Shown here: one piece after another, positions 9,327 to 17,784 of the stretch
Position numbering within the stretch: the stretch's first letter is position 1
Layout of the letters: every line of letters begins with the position of its first letter
Source of the DNA: Psychrobacillus vulpis
GTDB lineage: Bacteria > Bacillota > Bacilli > Bacillales_A > Planococcaceae
Length of the DNA stretch: 64,000 nucleotides
Direction: 5' to 3'
Assembly: GCF_006861825.1 (NCBI RefSeq)
Contig: NZ_VDGI01000005.1
Coordinates: 1-64,000, forward strand
The notes under the pieces: model-generated
Told to the model about the DNA's origin: nothing
Seen by the model: only the letters and a program-made list of their open reading frames with translations
Databases searched by the model: none
Program-made: the position numbers and the translations under genes

Positions 9327-10691
9327 ATGAAGAAAAAGTTTAAATTTGCATATTTATATATGTTGCTACTAAGTCTTATTGCGTTAGCGGCGTGTACAAA
9401 CAGTGAGAGTAACACATCTGAACAAAATGAAGAAAACAAGGAAAATAATGAAGTGGTAACAACTGAAGAAGGTAAAACAGTTATTTCTTTTTGGCATGCT
9501 ATGTCTGGAGTTGGCCAAACTTCCCTGGATTCAATTGTAGCGGATTTTAATGCATCACAAGATAAATATGAAGTTCAAGCGGAGTTTCAAGGAACATATG
9601 AGGAATCTTTAACTAAGCTTCGTAGTGTAGGGGGTACAAAAGATGCTCCAGCAATAACACAAGTGTTTGAAGTTGGAACAAAGTATATGATCGAAAGTGG
9701 ATTTGTTGAACCAATTCAAAAATTCATCGATGAAGACAAGTATGATATTTCTCAATTAGAAGGAAATATTTTAAATTACTATACAGTAGACGATGAATTA
9801 TATTCTATGCCATTTAACTCGTCTACACCAGTTATGCTTTATAACAAAGATGCTTTTAAAGCAGCAGGACTAGATCCAGAAAAAGCACCAGCAACGTTTT
9901 CGGAAGTAATTGCTGCAGCAGCAAAATTAAAAACAGATGATATGAAAGGTTTCTCGATGTTAACATATGGCTGGTTTTTTGAGCAACTTGTTGCAACACA
10001 AGGCGGTTTATATGTAAATGAAGAAAATGGTCGTGCAGGAGATGCAACAGAGGCTACTTTCAATGGTGAAGAAGGTTTACGAGTATTTGAGTTTTTAGAT
10101 ACGATGAACAAAGCTGGTACTTTTGGTAACTTCGGAACAAATTGGGATGATATTCGAGCAGCATTTCAATCTGGTAAAGTTGCTATGTATATGGACTCTT
10201 CAGCTGGTGTAACAGGAATTATTAACAATGCCCCTTTCGAAGTTGGCGTTGCATATATCCCTTATTCAGATGAAGCAGAAAGAAAAGGCGTTGTTATAGG
10301 TGGAGCTTCTTTATGGATGTCAAAAGGAATTGCCGAAGCAGAGCAAAAGGCAGCTTGGGAATTTATGAAGTATTTAACTACACCTGAAGTACAGGCGAAA
10401 TGGCATTTAGAAACAGGTTATTTCGCTATCAATCCTTCAGCATATGATGAAGCTGTTGTAAAAGATGCATGGGGTAAAATGCCACAATTGAAAGTGACGG
10501 TTGACCAATTGCAGAGTACAGAACCATCAATTGCAACACAAGGAGCTTTAATTTCTGTATTCCCAGAATCACGTCAACAAGTCGTTACAGCATTAGAAAA
10601 TTTATATCAGGGGATGTCTCCTCAAGAAGCACTTGACCAAGCGGCAGAAGGAACTAACCGTGCTATCGAGATTGCAAATAAAACAAAATAA
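9327..10691 (+). CDS. ugpB: Glycerol-3-phosphate-type substrate-binding lipoprotein (UgpB-like)
   Basis: Lipid-anchored solute-binding protein (454 aa). The signal peptide ends in ALAACTN, with Cys near residue 23, followed by a low-complexity Glu/Asn-rich linker. The body shows the UgpB pattern ISFWHAMSGVGQ, then FEVGTKYMIESG and YYTVDDELYSMPFNSSTPV. It binds glycerol-3-phosphate or glycerophosphodiesters in known relatives. Adjacency to a secreted phosphodiesterase supports that substrate, but a sugar ligand cannot be excluded. The ATG follows GAGGTG. Confidence 0.88.
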   Translation: MKKKFKFAYLYMLLLSLIALAACTNSESNTSEQNEENKENNEVVTTEEGKTVISFWHAMSGVGQTSLDSIVADFNASQDKYEVQAEFQGTYEESLTKLRSVGGTKDAPAITQVFEVGTKYMIESGFVEPIQKFIDEDKYDISQLEGNILNYYTVDDELYSMPFNSSTPVMLYNKDAFKAAGLDPEKAPATFSEVIAAAAKLKTDDMKGFSMLTYGWFFEQLVATQGGLYVNEENGRAGDATEATFNGEEGLRVFEFLDTMNKAGTFGNFGTNWDDIRAAFQSGKVAMYMDSSAGVTGIINNAPFEVGVAYIPYSDEAERKGVVIGGASLWMSKGIAEAEQKAAWEFMKYLTTPEVQAKWHLETGYFAINPSAYDEAVVKDAWGKMPQLKVTVDQLQSTEPSIATQGALISVFPESRQQVVTALENLYQGMSPQEALDQAAEGTNRAIEIANKTK

Positions 10692-10695
10692 TAGA

Positions 10696-10800
10696 GAAAA
10701 GCGCAAGGCGCCCGCTTGTCAGCGACAAGCGAACGGTAATTTTCGAGGAAGCATCTCTTAAGCCACCACTGAGAATTGGCATTTTACCTTGAGCTGACTG
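10696..10800. repeat. GC-rich dispersed repeat (AAGCGCAAGGCGCCCGC type)
   Basis: A non-coding GC-rich block downstream of ugpB starting AAGCGCAAGGCGCCCGCTTG, with internal inverted CTTGTCAGCGACAAG. The edge motif AAAAGCGCAAG reappears inverted at 46551-46563 (CTTGCGCTTTT), so the two are probably related units. Confidence 0.45.
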
Positions 10801-10815
10801 CGGACAGTAAAGAAG

Positions 10816-10855
10816 ACGAACGAGAAGCTTTCAAAAGCCTCCTTGTTCGTTTTTT
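10816..10855 (+). terminator. Terminator of the ugp operon
   Basis: Imperfect stem between ACGAACGAGAAGCTT and AAAGCCTCCTTGTTCGT followed by six T. It lies after the repeat block downstream of ugpB. Confidence 0.65.
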
Positions 10856-10947
10856 GATTATAAAAAGAAAACTATCTATTTAACAAATACCCTATTTTTT
10901 GTTATATTAAAACGAATGGACAAAATTTATAAGAGGTGGAGTAAAAA

Positions 10948-11904
10948 ATGGAAACAAATGCATACAGAGTATTACTTTACTATAAATATGTCCCGATTGA
11001 AGATCCAGTAACCTTTGCACAAGAGCATCTTGCTGCTTGTAAAGAAATTGGATTAAAAGGGCGTATTTTAGTATCAGACGAAGGAATTAACGGTACTTGC
11101 TCGGGAACAATTGAACAAACCGACGCATACATGAACATGATGAAAGCGGATGAACGTTTTGCTGACATGGTGTATAAAATAGATGAAACGGAAGGACATG
11201 CATTCAAAAAAATGCATGTTCGTCCAAAGAAAGAAATCGTACATTTAGGATTAGCAGAGGATATTAATCCAAATGAATTAACTGGAAAATATCTTTCTCC
11301 AAAAGAGTTTTTTGAACAAATGCAAGCAGAAGATACAATTGTTATTGATGCTCGTAATGATTATGAATTCGACTTAGGGCATTTCCGTGGGGCGATTCGT
11401 CCAGATATTCGTAACTTCCGTGATTTACCTGAATGGATGATTGAGAATAAAGAAATGTTTGAAGGTAAAAAAGTACTGACATATTGCACAGGGGGAATTC
11501 GTTGTGAAAAATTCTCTGGCTGGTTAGTACGAGAAGGTTTTGAAGATGTTGCGCAATTACACGGTGGTATTGCAACTTACGGAAAAGATCCGGAAGTACG
11601 CGGTCAATTATGGGATGGTCAAATGTACGTGTTTGATGAGCGTATCGCTGTTCCGATCAACCAAGTAGAGCATGTTGTCGTGGGGAAAGACCATTTTACT
11701 GGAGAACCTTGTGAGCGCTATGTAAACTGTGCAAACCCAGATTGTAACGATAAAATACTTTGTTCAGAAGAAAATGAACATAAATATCTTCGTAGCTGTT
11801 CACATGAATGCCGCGTACACCCACGCAACCGCTACATCGTAGAACATAACTTATCCGAAGAAGAAGTAGAAGCAAGACTAGCAGCTATCGAAGAAACTGT
11901 ATAA
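10948..11904 (+). CDS. trhO: tRNA uridine-34 hydroxylase, rhodanese family
   Basis: Cytoplasmic enzyme (318 aa) of the TrhO/YceA family, which oxygen-dependently hydroxylates wobble uridine of some tRNAs. An N-terminal acylphosphatase-like domain (residues 1-95, [12 protein letters not shown]) precedes a rhodanese domain with the Cys loop [10 protein letters not shown] near residue 180. The C terminus is Cys-rich ([15 protein letters not shown], then [12 protein letters not shown]), as in the Gram-positive forms. The ATG follows AGAGGTGGAG. It is a single-gene unit with its own terminator. Confidence 0.93.
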   Translation: METNAYRVLLYYKYVPIEDPVTFAQEHLAACKEIGLKGRILVSDEGINGTCSGTIEQTDAYMNMMKADERFADMVYKIDETEGHAFKKMHVRPKKEIVHLGLAEDINPNELTGKYLSPKEFFEQMQAEDTIVIDARNDYEFDLGHFRGAIRPDIRNFRDLPEWMIENKEMFEGKKVLTYCTGGIRCEKFSGWLVREGFEDVAQLHGGIATYGKDPEVRGQLWDGQMYVFDERIAVPINQVEHVVVGKDHFTGEPCERYVNCANPDCNDKILCSEENEHKYLRSCSHECRVHPRNRYIVEHNLSEEEVEARLAAIEETV

Positions 11905-11910
11905 ATAGAT

Positions 11911-11957
11911 AAAAAGGTTGTCTCTCGAGTATTTTTCTACTTGAAGGCAACCTTTTT
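11911..11957 (+). terminator. Terminator of trhO
   Basis: AAAAAGGTTG and CAACCTTTTT close a hairpin with a long imperfect loop, with a T-run in the distal arm. Confidence 0.75.
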
Positions 11958-12063
11958 CTTCTTTCAAAGCGATCAGTTATGGTGATGTCCTTAAATATAA
12001 GATTTCCACTAACCTCAGCAACTCAACACGTAGATGCATCGTCTTGTTGAAGGTGAAGAAAAA

Positions 12064-12094
12064 ATTATTACTGGTGCCAGGCACCAGTAATAAT
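12064..12094. repeat. GGTGCC-A-GGCACC palindrome
   Basis: A near-perfect inverted repeat: ATTATTACTGGTGCC, one base, then its exact inverse. The GGTGCC/GGCACC core recurs widely in bacterial intergenic DNA with no agreed function. It stands alone here, 80 bases before an acetyltransferase gene. Confidence 0.7.
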
Positions 12095-12173
12095 TCTGTA
12101 ATATAAAGGGTATTGTGAGAGTAGTAGCGAAAGTAAGCTAGAGGTCTTTTTAAAATAGGATGGGGGAACGTAT

Positions 12174-12620
12174 ATGGCAATCGAAGTGAAGAAAATTTCA
12201 GATTTGAAAGAAGTCGACGTAACCAAACTTATTCAAGAAAGCGAAAAAGAAGGGTACCGATTCGTATCGAGACTTGCATCTGAATATGAAGATGGTACAA
12301 ACAGATTTAGCGAACAAGGTGAGGCTCTTTACGGGGTGTGGGACGGCGAAGAACTAGTCGCAATCGGTGGATTAAATCGAAATATTGGTAGTTCAGGCGG
12401 AGATTCTGCAAGGCTACACCGCTTTTACACATTACCAGAGTACCGTAGAAAAGGAATCGGAAGTGTTTTGTGCAAGACTATTTCAGAAAATGCAAAAGGC
12501 AATTTTAATGAAATCACAACTAAAACGGAATCAGCAAAAGCAGACGCGTTTTATCGAGCAAATGGATTTACATTTGAAGAACGCTCTCCGCATACTACCC
12601 ATGTGTTGAGTTTAGAATAG
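12174..12620 (+). CDS. GNAT family N-acetyltransferase
   Basis: Cytoplasmic acetyl-CoA-dependent acetyltransferase (148 aa) of unknown substrate. The acetyl-CoA loop is [20 protein letters not shown] around residues 83-102, matching the R/Q-x-x-G-x-G/A motif. A final [14 protein letters not shown] strand closes the fold. The ATG follows GGGGGAACGTAT. D-serine dehydratase begins 16 bases after the stop, so the two may be cotranscribed. Confidence 0.85.
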   Translation: MAIEVKKISDLKEVDVTKLIQESEKEGYRFVSRLASEYEDGTNRFSEQGEALYGVWDGEELVAIGGLNRNIGSSGGDSARLHRFYTLPEYRRKGIGSVLCKTISENAKGNFNEITTKTESAKADAFYRANGFTFEERSPHTTHVLSLE

Positions 12621-12636
12621 AAAGGAATTTTTAAGT

Positions 12637-13941
12637 ATGAATGTTCAACAACTATTGAAAGACTATCCATTAATAAAAAATATCCAGAATACCGAAGAGG
12701 TTATTTGGATGAATCCAATCTTAAAAAATACTGTAGATGCTCTAAAAGATATATCTGTGACGAGTGATATGGTGCAGGACGCAAGTGATCGATTAGATCG
12801 ATTTGCGTCTTATTTGCAGATTGCTTTCCCTGAAACAGAGAAATCAAAAGGCATTATTGAATCGCCACTTGTGGAAATTCCAGCAATGTCATCTGCATTG
12901 CAAAATATACTTCAGACTGAATTTGACGGGGAGCTTTTATTGAAATGTGATAATGCCCTGCCGATTTCAGGGTCGATTAAAGCAAGAGGCGGCATTTATG
13001 AAGTATTGAAAATTGCGGAAACACTTGCAATTGGTGAAGGGTTATTAACGGAAAAAGACGATTATGCATTATTAGCTTCTGAAGAAATGAAGCGATTTTT
13101 CAAAGGATATTCTATAGCTGTAGGATCCACCGGAAACCTAGGGCTTAGTATTGGTATTATGAGTGCAAAACTTGGCTTTCAAGTGACTGTTCATATGTCG
13201 AGTGACGCAAAACAATGGAAAAAAGATATGCTTCGTGACAAAGGAGTAGAGGTAATAGAGTACGCCTCGGATTATAGTAAAGCCGTTGAAGAGGGTAGAA
13301 AACAAGCAGAAAAAGATCCGAAGTGCTTTTTTATTGATGATGAAAATTCAGTCGACTTATTTGTAGGTTATGCGGTGGCAGCGAGCCGTCTGAAAAAACA
13401 ATTGGAGCAGCAAGGGAAAGTAGTAGATGATAATAACCCGTTATTTGTCTATTTACCATGTGGAGTTGGTGGAGGACCAGGTGGTGTTGCATATGGCCTG
13501 AAACTATTATTTGGTGACAATGTCCATTGCTTTTTTGCGGAACCAACGCACTCTCCTTGCATGTTACTTGGTTTGTTAACCAGATTGCATGAAAACATTG
13601 CAGTAAGCGATATCGGACTCGACAATAAAACAGATGCAGACGGGCTAGCAGTTGGTAGACCTTCTGGGTTTGTTGGAAAAACACTAGAACATTTAATAGA
13701 TGGTAGTTATACAATAAGTGATGAAAAGATGTATCAATTACTTGCTTTACTGACAGACACTGAAAAAATTCAGCTAGAGCCTTCTGCACTTGCAGGAATG
13801 ACTGGGCCAATCCATCTTGCAAAGAATGGGGTTAACTTGAAGAACGCGACTCACATCGTATGGGCCACTGGTGGGGGAATGGTTCCAGAGAAAGCAAAGG
13901 AAGCGTACTATGAAAAAGGAAAGCTATTACTTAATCGGTAG
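12637..13941 (+). CDS. dsdA: D-serine dehydratase (D-serine ammonia-lyase)
   Basis: PLP enzyme (434 aa) that converts D-serine to pyruvate and ammonia. The PLP lysine lies in [15 protein letters not shown] (near residue 115). The phosphate-binding glycine loop is [14 protein letters not shown], and [11 protein letters not shown] is the substrate loop. Length equals the usual DsdA. The start ATG follows AAAGGAAT. D-serine is a cell-wall and environmental D-amino acid; degradation here probably feeds pyruvate. The end overlaps the convergent small membrane gene by 11 bases. Confidence 0.94.
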   Translation: MNVQQLLKDYPLIKNIQNTEEVIWMNPILKNTVDALKDISVTSDMVQDASDRLDRFASYLQIAFPETEKSKGIIESPLVEIPAMSSALQNILQTEFDGELLLKCDNALPISGSIKARGGIYEVLKIAETLAIGEGLLTEKDDYALLASEEMKRFFKGYSIAVGSTGNLGLSIGIMSAKLGFQVTVHMSSDAKQWKKDMLRDKGVEVIEYASDYSKAVEEGRKQAEKDPKCFFIDDENSVDLFVGYAVAASRLKKQLEQQGKVVDDNNPLFVYLPCGVGGGPGGVAYGLKLLFGDNVHCFFAEPTHSPCMLLGLLTRLHENIAVSDIGLDNKTDADGLAVGRPSGFVGKTLEHLIDGSYTISDEKMYQLLALLTDTEKIQLEPSALAGMTGPIHLAKNGVNLKNATHIVWATGGGMVPEKAKEAYYEKGKLLLNR

Positions 13942-14134
13942 AACTCCTTGTTTGCTCTTCCAAAAGTAATTGCTTTTTCTCAATTTGTAAAAAGGCTTCA
14001 TTCTCGAGTTTCATCATTTCAATTTCTAATTGCTTTTGCTTAATTTGGTATTGCTTTACTGTAGCATAGCCCATTAGTCCAACCATACTGACTAATGCAA
14101 TTCCAAAGCTTGAAAATATAATGATTTCAACCAT
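13931..14134 (-). CDS. Small membrane protein with coiled-coil tail
   Basis: A 67-residue protein with one N-terminal membrane span ([20 protein letters not shown]) and a charged amphipathic helix rich in Gln, Lys and Glu ([17 protein letters not shown]). The ATG follows AAAGGAG nine bases upstream, a strong site supporting expression. The function is not recognised. It converges with and overlaps the end of dsdA. Confidence 0.6.
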   Translation of the reverse strand: MVEIIIFSSFGIALVSMVGLMGYATVKQYQIKQKQLEIEMMKLENEAFLQIEKKQLLLEEQTRSSTD

Positions 14135-14293
14135 GTATATTCACTCCTTTAGTATGTCCAGTATAGCAAAGTGAAAAATGAATAGCCATATTATTTCCAA
14201 TTGTGATTCAAGATAGAAGGGTGACTTAAAGTGAAGAATAGCTTTTAAGTCATCCTTCTCATTTTGAAAACAAAGATGATTAACGAGTTTATT

Positions 14294-14764
14294 TTAATCA
14301 AAACTTTGTTTCTTTTTTTCTATCATTTTAATATTAAGTGGCTCAAAGGTAATTCTGTATTCTCCGTGTAATTTAAAGAGACCATATTTTTCAATAAAAT
14401 AATCAATAACACTTTTCAAATACTCTGGAGTTATTTCTAGATTTGTGCATACTTCATCTAATGTAGTTTGTCCTTTCTCATAGCAGTCGATAAGCTTATC
14501 AAAAGAGACAATTTTCTCATAACCCCATCTTCGAGCTATTTGTTCTAATTTTACATTTCTTAAATCATTTAATTCTGTTATATCACCGTAGGTTGTTTCA
14601 TAGTGACCAAGCTCTTCCGCTAATATACAATGCTTTTCATATTTATGTTTGAATTTATCAATTTCAATCACGTTATCGTAATATAAACCTGGGAGACCTT
14701 TAGGTAATACTTTTTCAATAATTTTAATATGTGGGTACTCCATTATCAGTTGATCATACGCCAT
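14294..14764 (-). CDS. Phage ImmA/IrrE-type metallopeptidase
   Basis: A 156-residue protein of the ImmA/IrrE family (Peptidase_M78-like), which in phages and ICEs cleaves the partner Xre repressor to release lytic or transfer genes. The core segment is HCILAEELGHYETT; at residues 50-54 the zinc signature reads EELGH rather than HExxH, a variant common in Firmicute prophage forms. The C terminus looks like a small winged helix (LDEVCTNLEITPEYLKSVIDY). It lies 13 bases after the repressor gene in the same operon, as xkdA follows xre in PBSX. Confidence 0.85.
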   Translation of the reverse strand: MAYDQLIMEYPHIKIIEKVLPKGLPGLYYDNVIEIDKFKHKYEKHCILAEELGHYETTYGDITELNDLRNVKLEQIARRWGYEKIVSFDKLIDCYEKGQTTLDEVCTNLEITPEYLKSVIDYFIEKYGLFKLHGEYRITFEPLNIKMIEKKKQSFD

Positions 14765-14777
14765 GTATACACCTCAT

Positions 14778-15119
14778 TTATCCGCGTTGTGATTTAATAA
14801 ACTCAATATATTTCTTAATGTCTTCCATTTCTTCCTCTGTGACATCGTCATCAATATGTGCTGCAATAGTTACGACTTTCTTACTTTCACTCATTTTTTC
14901 TGAGTCTTCCCCTAAGAAATGCTGCCCAGGAACTTGAAAAAAATCAGCGAGTAATCGAACAAATTCCAGCTTAGGATCGGCTTCTCCATTTTCCCAACGA
15001 CTTATGGAGCTCTTGCTAATTTTGCTACCGAATTTAGAATTTAAAGAATCTGCCAATTGTTCAATTGTTAGTTTTCTGTTCAATCTGAGCTCTTTTAATA
15101 GTGTTCCGAAGTTCTTCAC
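14778..15119 (-). CDS. Xre/CI-type phage repressor
   Basis: A 113-residue helix-turn-helix repressor. Residues 6-70 form the HTH_3 domain (LLKELRLNRKLTIEQLADSL, SISRWENGEADPKLEFVRLL). An acidic C-terminal tail (DDDVTEEEMEDIKKYIEFI) may mediate oligomerisation. The start is GTG at 15119, with AGGAG nine bases upstream. It is divergent from the XtrA-like gene, with several operator-like sites between them, the classical layout of a lysogeny switch. Confidence 0.9.
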   Translation of the reverse strand: MKNFGTLLKELRLNRKLTIEQLADSLNSKFGSKISKSSISRWENGEADPKLEFVRLLADFFQVPGQHFLGEDSEKMSESKKVVTIAAHIDDDVTEEEMEDIKKYIEFIKSQRG

Positions 15120-15167
15120 AGTTAAAATCTCCTTACATATTATCTATAGTTAGAATTGTATATATAA

Positions 15168-15272
15168 ATTTCCGTAAATGCAACAATGAGCATAATTAGT
15201 TCCGTTTTAGGAAAAAATATATTGACATAAATTTCTGTTAATACTATGATAGATTTATTCCATAAACGGAAC
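15168..15272. promoter_or_regulatory. Repressor operator cluster with early promoter
   Basis: The core TTCCGT (or its inverse ACGGAA) occurs at 15168-15179, 15200-15213 (TTCCGTTTTAGGAA, an imperfect palindrome) and 15264-15272. A degenerate copy TTTCTGTTAAT falls in the promoter spacer. The promoter is TTGACA at 15222 and TATGAT at 15245, spacer 17. The arrangement is what a repressor needs to control both directions. Confidence 0.75.
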
Positions 15273-15351
15273 TTAAAGTGAAAAATATTGATTTTTAATA
15301 GAGAATTTTATAAATGGTTCGCGCAATAAAGCTTATTAAAGGTGATATTAA

Positions 15352-15367
15352 TTTCCGTTTTCGGAAA
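15352..15367. promoter_or_regulatory. Palindromic repressor operator before the XtrA-like gene
   Basis: TTTCCGTTTTCGGAAA, an inverted repeat with arms TTTCCG/CGGAAA and the best match to the operator series. It sits just before the ribosome site GAGGGAGGG, well downstream of the promoter, so it could act as a roadblock. Confidence 0.7.
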
Positions 15368-15384
15368 AAAGAGGGAGGGAAAGT

Positions 15385-15588
15385 ATGAGAATGAGAGACT
15401 TAGAAGTAGATTCCGAAGGTAACATTAGTATTAATACAAGGGAATTTCCCAATCCATGCATCGTAGTAATTAGTAAAAATAAAGCAAAAATTACAGAGTT
15501 ACCCCCTTTCGCTGATACAACCATTAAGACACATCAAGGAAAAGTTGTCCGTGTTAAATGGAGTGAGGGGGAAGATATTAATTTTTGA
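15385..15588 (+). CDS. XtrA/YqaO family phage protein
   Basis: A 67-residue protein of the XtrA/YqaO family found in PBSX and skin-type prophages; function unknown. It carries LEVDSEGNISINTREFPNPCIV and ends GKVVRVKWSEGEDINF. The ATG follows GAGGGAGGG. It is the first gene rightward from the repressor-controlled promoter. In PBSX, xtrA directly precedes xpf, as here. Confidence 0.8.
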   Translation: MRMRDLEVDSEGNISINTREFPNPCIVVISKNKAKITELPPFADTTIKTHQGKVVRVKWSEGEDINF

Positions 15589-15646
15589 GTGTAATACATT
15601 TTTAAACATATAAACTATAGAAAGTAATAGTCCCACCAGTTATCTG

Positions 15647-15700
15647 GAGGACAGCAATCGATTTCAGCACTTGCTGTGTCTTTTGTTGTCCTCTTTTTTT
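15647..15700 (+). terminator. Hairpin with T-run between the XtrA-like and Xpf-like genes
   Basis: GAGGACAGCAA and TTGTTGTCCTC pair with one G-U, followed by seven T. It would end most early transcripts before the sigma-like gene, so that gene may need antitermination or its own promoter. Confidence 0.7.
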
Positions 15701-15740
15701 ATAGGGTTCTAATAAAAAGAAAAAGCAGGAGGTACTTCAA

Positions 15741-16217
15741 ATGTTAAATTGGGCGGATAAATTGATACAAGAGTATTCATATCATAAAAAAGAACTAGAG
15801 CATTTAAAGACAAAGCTAGATCCAATAAATCCTAAAGATAATGCTGACCTCAAAATTATTAATAGTATGATCGATGATATGTCTTATGCACTTGAATGGA
15901 TGAGGAAGGAAAGAAGACCTGGCAATCTTCATGGGGTTGATAAAAGGTCTATATATCAACGTCGTGCATTATTGGATATGGATTTATTTCCAACGATTGA
16001 ATTGGATACAAAGCAAAGTAGTATAAGTGAGGAACAGAAACAGGAGATTATAAATATTTTAGTAGAGCTTTCTCATAGAGAGAGACAATGCTATTTAATG
16101 CATATGGCGTATGGGATGAGTCTTACAGAGATTGCAGAGGAGCTGAATTTAAAGAAGAGAACTGTGCAACAATACATTGATCGTGCAAAGGACAAAGTCA
16201 AAATACTAGTTTCCTGA
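15741..16217 (+). CDS. Phage positive-control sigma-like factor (Xpf type)
   Basis: A 158-residue protein. The C-terminal third is a sigma-70 region 4 helix-turn-helix (LSHRERQCYLMHMAYGMSLT, EIAEELNLKKRTVQQYIDRA). The N-terminal part has the phage positive-control pattern YALEWMRKERRPG and GVDKRSIYQR. In PBSX, Xpf directs RNA polymerase to the late promoter. Here the late morphogenesis genes are missing and lysis genes follow after 204 bases. The ATG follows GGAGGTAC. Confidence 0.88.
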   Translation: MLNWADKLIQEYSYHKKELEHLKTKLDPINPKDNADLKIINSMIDDMSYALEWMRKERRPGNLHGVDKRSIYQRRALLDMDLFPTIELDTKQSSISEEQKQEIINILVELSHRERQCYLMHMAYGMSLTEIAEELNLKKRTVQQYIDRAKDKVKILVS

Positions 16218-16421
16218 CGTACACTTGACGTATGAACCCACCTAGTAGTGAAGAGAGTTATTTGCATAAGTAATTGGAATTTGAATGTAAGTTTCAATAA
16301 TAGATGTTGAATCGTTAAGAAGTTAAAGAGAGTAAATATCTACTAACTCTTTATCAACAATAGTAAAAAAGAGCGTTCCAATTGGAGCGTTCTTTTTGTT
16401 TAAAAAAATTGGAGGTGCTGA
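16218..16421. other. Gap at the presumed prophage deletion point
   Basis: In PBSX-like elements the terminase, portal, capsid and tail genes would lie here. The stretch holds no open frame of note, a short direct repeat ACGTA near 16219-16230, and a terminator at 16371-16397. Confidence 0.5.
16371..16397 (+). terminator. Terminator before the lysis genes
   Basis: GAGCGTTCCAA and TTGGAGCGTTC pair with two wobble pairs and are followed by five T. It ends the Xpf-like transcript. Confidence 0.7.
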
Positions 16422-16715
16422 ATGGAGACACTAATCGGTATTGGTTGCACTGTGTTGGGTTTATTAATAGGGATACTTACATTTGGTCGTAACCGCGACA
16501 AAGATGTGAAAGCAGATGCAGCAAAAACAGCAGTTATTGAAACTAAGCTTGACACTATAAGTAATGGTGTGGAATCGATTCGAATTGATTTAAAAGCGAA
16601 TGAGAAGCAAATGGACGTACTATCAGAACGTGTAGCACGAGTGGAGGAAAGCTCTAAGCATGCTCACAAAAGAATCGATAATATCAAAATCGTTCAGGAG
16701 GCACCACAAGTATGA
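16422..16715 (+). CDS. Small coiled-coil membrane protein of the phage lysis cassette
   Basis: A 97-residue protein in the position of xhlA. It has an N-terminal membrane span (LIGIGCTVLGLLIGILTFG) and a long charged coiled coil (VIETKLDTISNGVESIRIDL, SERVARVEESSKHAHKRID). Classical XhlA has its span at the C terminus, so membership is not certain. A holin accessory or spanin-like role is inferred from position. Its stop overlaps the holin start by four bases. Confidence 0.7.
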   Translation: METLIGIGCTVLGLLIGILTFGRNRDKDVKADAAKTAVIETKLDTISNGVESIRIDLKANEKQMDVLSERVARVEESSKHAHKRIDNIKIVQEAPQV

Positions 16716-16981
16716 AGATTAACTGGAAGGTACGTTTTAAAAATAAGATTTGGGTGATGGGTTTTATTGCCCAATTATTCATTTTAACTGAATTACTTTT
16801 GATTGGAGCTCATGCTGCTGGTTTAACGGATTTCCATTTAACAGAGGAAATGAAAGATTGGATATTTGCTGTTATAAATGCAGTGTTTGGATTACTAGCA
16901 ACTATGGGTAATATTCAAGATCCTACAACAAATAGATTTTCTGATAGTCCACGAGCTATGAAGTATATCGAACCAAAGTAA
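16712..16981 (+). CDS. Phage holin, phi LC3 family
   Basis: An 89-residue membrane protein that opens the membrane for endolysin release. It carries the family N terminus INWKVRFKNKIWVMG, two spans, and the C-terminal signature QDPTTNRFSDSPRAMKY. Length is typical. The ATG is four bases inside the end of the previous gene. It seems intact. Confidence 0.9.
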   Translation: MKINWKVRFKNKIWVMGFIAQLFILTELLLIGAHAAGLTDFHLTEEMKDWIFAVINAVFGLLATMGNIQDPTTNRFSDSPRAMKYIEPK

Positions 16982-17003
16982 GTTTTCTTCGGGCGGTTTT
17001 TTT

Positions 17004-17023
17004 AGGGGGTGATTATTATGTGA
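17004..17023 (+). other. Strong ribosome site followed by an ATG-TGA start-stop
   Basis: AGGGGGTGAT at 17004-17013 is followed by ATG at 17018 and immediately by in-frame TGA. The same frame stays open for 26 more codons and runs into the amidase start region. It may be a small gene killed by one mutation, or a start-stop element. Confidence 0.4.
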
Positions 17024-17084
17024 AGTCAAACAGGTGTACAAGCATTCTTTTCTAGCAATTCAAATCTAATAAGAGGTGATAATG

Positions 17085-17774
17085 ATGGTAAAAGTATTTA
17101 TTGATGCAGGACATGGTGGAACAGATTCTGGAGCAGTAGGAAATGGATTGCAGGAGAAAAACCTAACATTGCAAATTGCGACTAGAGTCAAAGATATTTT
17201 GGTTGCGGAGTACAACAATGTAAGTGTATTAATGAGTCGAACTGGGGATCAGACTTTGACTTTGCCTCAACGTACAAATGCAGCTAATGCTTGGGGAGCA
17301 GATTTCCTCCTTTCAGTTCACATTAATGCTGGCGGTGGGACAGGTTATGAGGATTATATCTATCCGGGTACTGGTGTACCTACTACAACTTATCAAAATA
17401 CAATTCATGCAGAAATATTAAAGCTTGTAAATTATACTGATCGAGGCAAAAAACAAGCAGACTTTCATATGTTACGAGAATCCAATATGCCAGCTCTTTT
17501 AACGGAGAATGGATTTATTGATAATGCAAATGATGCGGCAAAGTTAAAAACAGCATCATTTATTGAATCACTTGCCCGAGGTCATGTGAATGGAATTGCA
17601 AAGTGCTTTAATCTTCCAAAGAAAAGCACGGCAATTTATCATACTGTTGTAAGTGGTGACACTGTTTATTCCTTAAGTCAGACTTATGGTAGCACAATAC
17701 AACAAATTAAGGATTGGAATGGTCTTGATGCCAATTACACAATTTATGTAGGACAAGTGTTGAGAGTGAAGTAA
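17085..17774 (+). CDS. N-acetylmuramoyl-L-alanine amidase endolysin with LysM domain
   Basis: Phage-type peptidoglycan amidase (229 aa). The Amidase_3 domain covers residues 1-175 with zinc ligands in IDAGHGGTDSG, GLQEKN and LSVHINAG, and the catalytic Glu in LLTENGFID. A single C-terminal LysM module (TVVSGDTVYSLSQTYGSTIQ, then YVGQVLRVK) anchors it to the wall. No signal peptide is present, consistent with holin-dependent release. AGAGGTGAT precedes tandem ATG codons at 17082 and 17085; the second has better spacing. Confidence 0.92.
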   Translation: MVKVFIDAGHGGTDSGAVGNGLQEKNLTLQIATRVKDILVAEYNNVSVLMSRTGDQTLTLPQRTNAANAWGADFLLSVHINAGGGTGYEDYIYPGTGVPTTTYQNTIHAEILKLVNYTDRGKKQADFHMLRESNMPALLTENGFIDNANDAAKLKTASFIESLARGHVNGIAKCFNLPKKSTAIYHTVVSGDTVYSLSQTYGSTIQQIKDWNGLDANYTIYVGQVLRVK

Positions 17775-17784
17775 ATAATAATCA

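Noticed and set aside
9839-10111. Antisense frames within ugpB
   Set aside because: Shadow frames of a well-supported gene.
13331-13822. 163-codon antisense frame within dsdA
   Set aside because: Low-complexity His/Leu/Gln translation typical of an antisense shadow.
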